Source: Litsea cubeba | Lineage: Eukaryota; Streptophyta; Magnoliopsida; Laurales; Lauraceae | Direction: 5' to 3' | NCBI GenBank assembly: GCA_012931725.1 | Contig: CM022951.1 | Coordinates: 3,041,111-3,105,110, forward strand | Length of the DNA stretch: 64,000 nt | In this document: piece after piece, positions 57,612 through 64,000 of the stretch | Position numbering within the stretch: position 1 is the first letter of the stretch | Layout of the letters: every line of letters begins with the position of its first letter | The notes under the pieces: model-generated | Seen by the model: the letters and a program-made list of their open reading frames with translations, nothing else | Told to the model about the DNA's origin: nothing | Database searches by the model: none | Translations under genes and position numbers: made by a program

Positions 57612-59565
57612 TATATGGTTGAGGATTGAGATCCCCATCTGGGTTTTTTCTTTGTTGATCTAAAGAGGATTGTTGATAGTGGATGATTCTTTTTTAGGTT
57701 TCTCTTATGTATTTCTTTGAAGAATCTGAAAATAATAATAAAAAAAAAACTGTAGCGCCCCCATCTCCCCCCCTCCCCCCCCTTTTTTTTTGTCTCCCCT
57801 CTTGTTTCCATTAGATCTGTGATGATGATATAGTGATTTAGATATTGAATATTTGGGGGGTTTTTTAATTTGATTTTTGATGAAGTTTCTGAAGAAAGAT
57901 TTTATTTTTTTAGGTTAAAATCTTTGTTATTGTAGATGGGTTTTTGATGAGGGATCTGAAATCATGAAGAAGCTGTTCCAAGGTTTTAGTGTTTGTTTTG
58001 TTCTTTTGATTCTCGGTTTTTTTTTTTCTTATCATCGACTTATCTCAATTTATATTTTACTGAAAGTTAGTGTTATTAGATAGATCTTTACTTTGATGGT
58101 GTCTGAACCATTGAATTAAGCTATCTTATCTCTTTCCATTGATTGCAGCATTAGTTATAGGTTTTGACCCATCCCATAAATTCTATTTAAAGATCCTCTG
58201 AAATCTGTTATAGCTGTTTCACTGATTTCAGATTTCAATTGGATATCCTTTTTATCCACTAAGTTGTGTGTGTTCTATTTATTATGTCACTTCAGTTAGG
58301 TTTGATCATGAGGGGCCTAACTGCTGTATTTGCAGGTTTTTACTAGATCATATGAAGCTTTTTGGGTTTTTACTAGATCATATAAAGTTGGGTTTTGACA
58401 AACCCCACATCCCATAAATTTCATTTAAAGATCCTCTGAAATCTGTAATAGCAGTTTCACTGATTTCAGATTTCAATTGGAAATCCTTTTTAGCCACTAA
58501 GTTGCGTGTTTTCTATTTAATGTCACTTCAGTTAAGGTTTGATCATGAGGGGCGTAACTGTTGTATTTGTAGGTTTTTACTAGATCATATAAAGCTTTCT
58601 GGGTTTTTTCTTTTTATAACCAGTCTACTTGTAATTGCATAGCTCTTTTATCTTTCTTCAACAATTGTTTCATATTGACTTGCTTTTGTTATAAGTACTT
58701 CAATTTATGGTTGCATTGCTTGTTTCTACTACTAAAGAGCCTTGTCTTTCTAGATCTTTATGAAGATTTGTTGCAATTGTCTATCCCTGTATAGGAAATT
58801 TTGATTAAATGGAAGTTGCTTGTTTTAACTCTGTAATTTCCTACACTTAATTTAAGTATATGTTTTTTTGCATTATGTTGAAAAATTAGGTGGTTGATCC
58901 TTGAATTAGAACTTTTGGGTTGGTGGTAATGCCCTTTAATTAGATTAGATGAGCCAAATATGAGAATTTGGAATAATTGAGGCAGGGGCTTCAATGCTCA
59001 TCCCACATATTCATTTCTTTAAGGTCTTGGATGGGCATATTGTTAAGTTTGATTAAATATGAGGTTTTGCTTGTTATGATTTTAGTTGTGATTACACATT
59101 TATTCTTAATAATTGAGCTTGCCATGGCCTCAGTTAACCAACAGCAAATTGTATTAAGGGCTTAGGTGTCAACTTCAATAATTGATGCATGAATAGGCTT
59201 TGTAGATGGGAAATTAAACTTACCATTTCTTTTTTGAACGCTCATAATTTTGCCCTTGATCTGATCAGTTGCTTGCACCCATATTTTTCCACAAGTTAGC
59301 AAACAACCCTCACTTTTGATTGAGGCTCTTATGTTATGCTCTCACATAACAAAAACTAAATTATGTCTTTGAGCTCATTAGGTTTATATTCCCTCAGTAG
59401 AGAATCATCTATAAGTGTGTTCCCAAGTGATACCATACTTTAAGGATTATCAATTCTCGCTCTTCTCTAATTCTAATGTCTTATAATATCTTGACATATG
59501 AGCCCTGTTGCTTTGTCAACCAACTCATTTTCTCCAACCATGTCCATCTTTCCTTAATATTTATA
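57612..59565. other. Downstream region with a 238-bp duplication
   Basis: T-rich sequence, possibly 3' UTR or intron of the 57249 gene at first, then a tandem duplication (58160-58610). No further coding similarity. Confidence 0.5.
58160..58610. repeat. 238-bp tandem duplication
   Basis: Copies start at about 58160 and 58398. Shared strings include TAAAGATCCTCTGAAATCTG, TTTCACTGATTTCAGATTTC and AGGTTTTTACTAGATCATAT, with a few differences. The second copy shows small deletions. Confidence 0.92.
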
Positions 59566-59571
59566 TATTTA

Positions 59572-59990
59572 GGGCCTCTTTGGCAATTTTGATCTGATTG
59601 AAATAGAGTTGATTTAGTTGGATCTGTTTGAAATAGAGCTGATTCAAATATACCCTTTTAGAAATAAACTACTTGGAATGTCTCTTTCTATTAGCAAAAG
59701 TAAACTTGTCATTCCATAATTTGGTAACTCCTGAAGTAAAGATGATAAGGTGAAGCTATAAGGTGAATCTGTTGCATATCAAAGTAGCACATTCAAACTT
59801 GTAATAAAGTACTAGTACAGGAAAATTTGTCATATCATAGAAGTTAAATAGGCAGCAGTAAACTTGTCATAGAAAAATAAAAAAATGTGATTGCTTTAGA
59901 CACTTGGGTCTATTTTCATAAAGTAACCAGTTTGTTACTTTTTGCAAACAGAGACATTCACAAAACTTTTGCCAAACAGTCTGAAGGCAT
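59572..59990. mobile_element. Possible MITE
   Basis: The left GGGCCTCTTTGGCAATTTTG and the right end read inward, CTTCAGACTGTTTGGCAAAA, are imperfectly inverted, and repeated GAAATAGAG(T/C)TGATT words occur near the left. No clear target duplication. Similar words occur at 63250-63330. Confidence 0.4.
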
Positions 59991-62630
59991 TGGGTATCTA
60001 TTTTAATCAGTTTTAAATCAAATAGATACAAAAAACAAGAAAATGCTTGAGTTAACTAAGTCATATAGTAGTGAGAAATAGGGGTCTCTGATCTTGGAGA
60101 TAATAGAGTTGCCTATTTTGGGGAACTTGATTGCATTATTATAAGGATTTCCTCACTTTTATTTGTTCTGTATTGTGGCATCATTGGTTGACACAATCTC
60201 ATATTGGGATGTAGAGGTTGTGTTCATATTACAAAGTTCAATTTTCACTGCAAAACAGTTTTTGAAGAAAAGGATGCATGAAGTGATGATGCAATGCAGG
60301 GCATTTTTTTTGATGCATGGTATCATGTTCACGTTATGGAGTTATGCAATGCCACACATTTCATTTGATACAAAGCAGTGCATTGCTTTTGACAAGCACA
60401 ATATGAGTTATATTCCATCTTAATTTTCTGCAATTGAGTTTCTTAGCATTGTTAAATCATCAACTAACTTTTGCAATAATGGTGCCGCCAAGAGATCATA
60501 AACGATGTGCATAGATTTCACAATTATTAATTAAATATCTTTTAAAGATTGTTCCTTTTACATAATGACTAGGATGTTGACTGATTTACTGATCTAAAGT
60601 ACTTTTGTCTAATCCTACCTTTGGAAATTTAGACTTATTGATGGTGCCTGTAAGATGTAGAAAGCACCTTTTATTATAATTGTTAAGGCTGCTGACTGGT
60701 TTTACAAGTTTGCAATAAACTGTTGTCATCTGGTATTGCCTTTTAAAGGCTTGAATCTATTGACAAGTTTGGAGATGACTAGTGTTTCCTGACTTCACTT
60801 CCAATAAAGGCTTGAAATCAAGTATTGTAATCTTGCCTAAGAAGGGCTTATAAGGATTGACATGGCATGGGATGAAAGCTTCACCGACTTCATTGCTGAT
60901 AAAGGCTTACAGGTGAGATTGATCAAACCTTTTATTGGATTCCTATGTAATGTTGCCTGATTTACTTAAATGTATGACAATCAAGGAACAGGGAGATGGA
61001 GAGGTTATTGGAGGCTTACAAATGTATAAATATCAGTCTTAATCTAACTTATGTTAATATTAGTTTGAAGGAGCTGTTTGTGATGTGATGGGTTCACAAA
61101 TGAAGGAGGGACACCATCTTTATATAAATAATGAGTAGCTCTTTTCAAAAAATAAAAAGAAAAGAAAAGGTGTAGCCTCTGGCTCAGTGGTATTGGTGTT
61201 TAATTTATTTTCGTAAGAGTTGTTATAATTTGAGCCATTTTTAAAGCATTTGCATAGATAGGTTGCATTTTAGTTCTATCAGCTGATATATTGTATTACT
61301 ATAACCAATCAGTATTGGCTAGTAGATGTGCAAATGTGGTATTGCAGCCATACCTTGTATCAGTTTGATGAAAATCTAATATTTTTGCATTAGTTGATAT
61401 TTAAAACCATGACATGACTAATGGGTCAAAAAGTAATTCCGGCTGTTAGACTGATCACCTGTAATAAAACAATGAATATTTTGTATTCAAGAGGGAACCA
61501 ATACAAGTGGAAACTTTTAGATTATAATAAATGATCCTCATTATGGAGTGTTGAGGTTTTTTTCATGATTCTTGACTAGGAAAATTCAGATATTCCCACA
61601 CAGGAAGAAGCTGCTCTTTAGGTTTGAATTTCTATATTGAATACAGTGTGATTACTAGAGACAAATATAAGAAAATTACATAGAGTCCCATAAGAGTATT
61701 GTATGTCACATCTTCAGTCTTTTTTTTACATAGGCAAGTTGCTATTGTCTGAAGTCAAACGTCTTCACTTTTTTTCTAAACCTGGATTCTAGCTTTACTC
61801 TTGATTTTGGATCTGTATTGCTGAATACATGAATTGTATTTGGATCAAGACCCATCTGATAAAAAAATGTGGTCTAGATCTGAATATACTATTATTGTTC
61901 CCAACCTATACAAAACCAAAAGGAAAGAATGGGCCCGTTAGTTTGTTGGGGACTAAATTCACAAGAATTTTGAGCAGTGCTTTCTCTAATAGAAGTAGCT
62001 AAGGAGGGTTGCCATTAGGCCTGTTTAGCTTGGCCCAGGTCAAGCTCAATTACATTAACATTTTATATGAACTCAATCCCAGCTCCTGAATGAATGGGGG
62101 CATATATCATGGCAGCGCAGGTTTTTTTGAAATTCAAACAGTCAAACCTCTCCATCTCCATTAATGCAATCTCCATCTCCATTAATGCAATAGTTAGTGA
62201 AATTCGAAATACCAAATTCTCTCCACTGATGTAGCAAGCAGTTTTTGAGATTCAAAATTTGAAATTTAAACATGTAATTCCCTTGTATGCATGCATGTGA
62301 ATTGTGATGTGCTCTTCTAATCTCAAAAACACATCCTCAAAGAAGTGGTAAAATTGCTATATTTAAATCTCTCTTTTTTGTTGCCTCTGTTTATAAATAA
62401 TGCTCTGACTAGGCTTTCTGCTGTAGTTTTACTGGATTCAGTGATTATGTATTCTTATTTGTTATTTTAGTTTTTTGTTTTCTGGAGAGGGGTTTTAAAG
62501 AATTGGCACTTTAAATTAACCTGATACAAACTGCGGTATGAACCTCTGACTCTGAGTGATATGGATAGTGTGGATGGACATATTTGAATATTGAGGGTCA
62601 GAATGACCCAGGCTTAAAAATAACTAGAGC
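59991..62630. other. No gene seen
   Basis: AT-rich. A partial repeat of GACTTCA-TTCC-ATAAAGGCTT occurs at about 60792-60815 and 60885-60910. Short splice-flanked open pieces exist (60862-60912, 61579-61621), but nothing links them into a gene. Confidence 0.5.
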
Positions 62631-62631
62631 A

Positions 62632-62729
62632 GTTATTTTTTATTTATTAGTTATTATAACCCTTCATATTTTAGATGCTAATTATTTTTTATTTATTAGT
62701 TATTATAACCCGTCATATTTTAGATGCTG
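62632..62729. repeat. 50-bp tandem duplication
   Basis: TTATTTTTTATTTATTAGTT then ATTATAACCC and ATTTTAGATGCT is present twice in a row with one difference. Confidence 0.9.
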
Positions 62730-64000
62730 AGGAGTTATTAGGTGCACCCCGTGTGCAGCTTGCGCACCAAGGGTGGGGCCCACATGATGGTCCATCTGAA
62801 GGGACCACACACACAACCCCTCCTAGAATTTCACATGGGGCCCACCTTTGCAGCCGTCTGATGTACTGTACACTGTTAGATCGATTGCACACCCATCAGA
62901 ATGGATTGTACACTGATAAACTTATGTGCCCTGGATGGAGATGATGATGATCAGGGATGGTGCTGATTTTTGCAGAGCTGAAGGGCCCGGGGAGATCTTT
63001 CAATTCCCCCGGGTCCCAGTCTGAGGTGGGGCCCTACGTTGAGGTACTCACTGGATCAGTACTCTTTACATGCTTTCCTGGAGATTAAAGTAGATGTAAT
63101 ATCAGTGCGGTAAGGATTAATATATATACTTCATTGTAAAAATGAGTCCTGGAGACCAGAGACTTCGGGATCTTTTTTTTTTCTTTTTCTCCAATGATTT
63201 TTTTTGTTATTATTATTATTATTTTTGTTTTTTATTTTAAGGTTTGGGATACTTATCCCTATTTGGCAAATCTTGGCAAATCTGATCTGAATGAAATAAA
63301 TCAGGATAAAATAGATGTTTTAGTAATAGGCCATTTGGTTAGTCGAAAAGATGGTTTGAAATAGATTTTTTTTTATTGAATCCAATGGTTCACGTTTGTT
63401 CACAAATTTCTCGAGATCCATGAAGAATTTAAGGCATAAAATTTAATTCCTTAGTCGTTATTAGCCTTCCAAATCAATGATTTGGATTTTGATTTAGTGG
63501 CTCATAGAAGTTCTTAAATGTAGATATAAGGTTTTGGCTAGGAAAGTAAAAGTAAAAGTATAACTGCTTTTAACATTTTTTAATGATTCTCTATGGGATA
63601 ATGGCTAAATCATGTTCTAATAAACTCAGAATAGGGAAGTTGGGAGTTCGGTCTCATAATTAAAGAAAAAGAGGTCGCAGGTTAAAATCCAAATACATGT
63701 ATAAAAATAAATTTAACATAAATCTTATTATTATAATATAAGAAAAAAATGTGGGCTTTGTAGGCTCCATTGAATGCTTTTAAAACTAACATATTAGTTC
63801 CTGATGAAAACAAAAAATAAAAAAAAAAGGAAAAGAAATCAAGCAAATATATAATACTATGATCCACATCAATGGTAGTAGCTCATATATGAATCCAACA
63901 TGAACCTGCGTCTATCCAATTTACATTTGATTGAACTAATTCGGTTTACAAATCCTTTAAAATTAATTAGGTGTTGTAAAAGTTAAAAAATAAATAAATT
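62730..64000. other. No gene seen
   Basis: 62740-63050 is GC-richer with GGGGCCCAC words resembling 35735-36770; the remainder is AT-rich. No coding similarity or complete element. Confidence 0.55.

Noticed and set aside
60859..61621. Additional exons of the 57249 gene
   Set aside because: Short splice-flanked open pieces exist, but the gene ORF already ends in a stop and no frame or motif links them.

Overview
This is nuclear DNA of a flowering plant. It is AT-rich, carries spliced genes with multi-kilobase introns, and is dense in plant transposons (Copia, a large Mutator-like element with a FAR1-type transposase, CACTA, PIF/Harbinger and many hAT-like elements). I cannot name the species.

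Only two cellular genes are visible. The first fills 1-18027 on the minus strand: the 5' third of a mitochondrial-type aconitate hydratase. Six exons are readable, their frames join exactly (292 codons), and the rest lies beyond base 1. Its intron 1 (6.6 kb) holds a 247-bp miniature LTR retrotransposon and small tandem duplications. Its intron 2 (9.7 kb) holds a hAT-like element (2684-10009) that was itself hit by a young 5.6-kb Copia element (2958-8565). A 3.2-kb hAT-like element sits about 200 bp upstream of the start codon. The second gene is a small intact plus-strand ORF of 120 codons at 57249-57611, which I do not recognise.

The rest is mobile DNA, mostly nested. 23979-31354 is a 7.4-kb Mutator-like element (MULE) with terminal inverted repeats and a 10-bp target duplication. 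It carries a decayed transposase plus OTU-like protease region on the plus strand and a decayed plant mobile domain (PMD) gene on the minus strand; a 546-bp hAT MITE interrupts the transposase. 31793-34329 looks like a Copia-type LTR split by a PIF/Harbinger-like element (32343-33733) that carries gene-like sequence. 38044-41897 is a MULE-like element carrying a captured Copia gag fragment, split by a 1.96-kb solo LTR. 43757-46631 is a second solo LTR split by a hAT-like element. 49379-50775 is the 3' end of a CACTA element. 52995-55095 and 55997-56751 are further non-autonomous elements.

The most unusual pattern is a family of elements at ~18343-20812, 38044-41897 and 52995-55095. They share asymmetric ends (one like GGGTAAATTAG, the other like GGGGCATTTGGC), have 9-bp target duplications in two cases, and each contains a long degenerate array of a TTTATCTGAGTTTT-type unit. 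I found no CRISPR, rRNA or tRNA gene. All assignments come from reading the sequence and recalling protein families; no database search was run.
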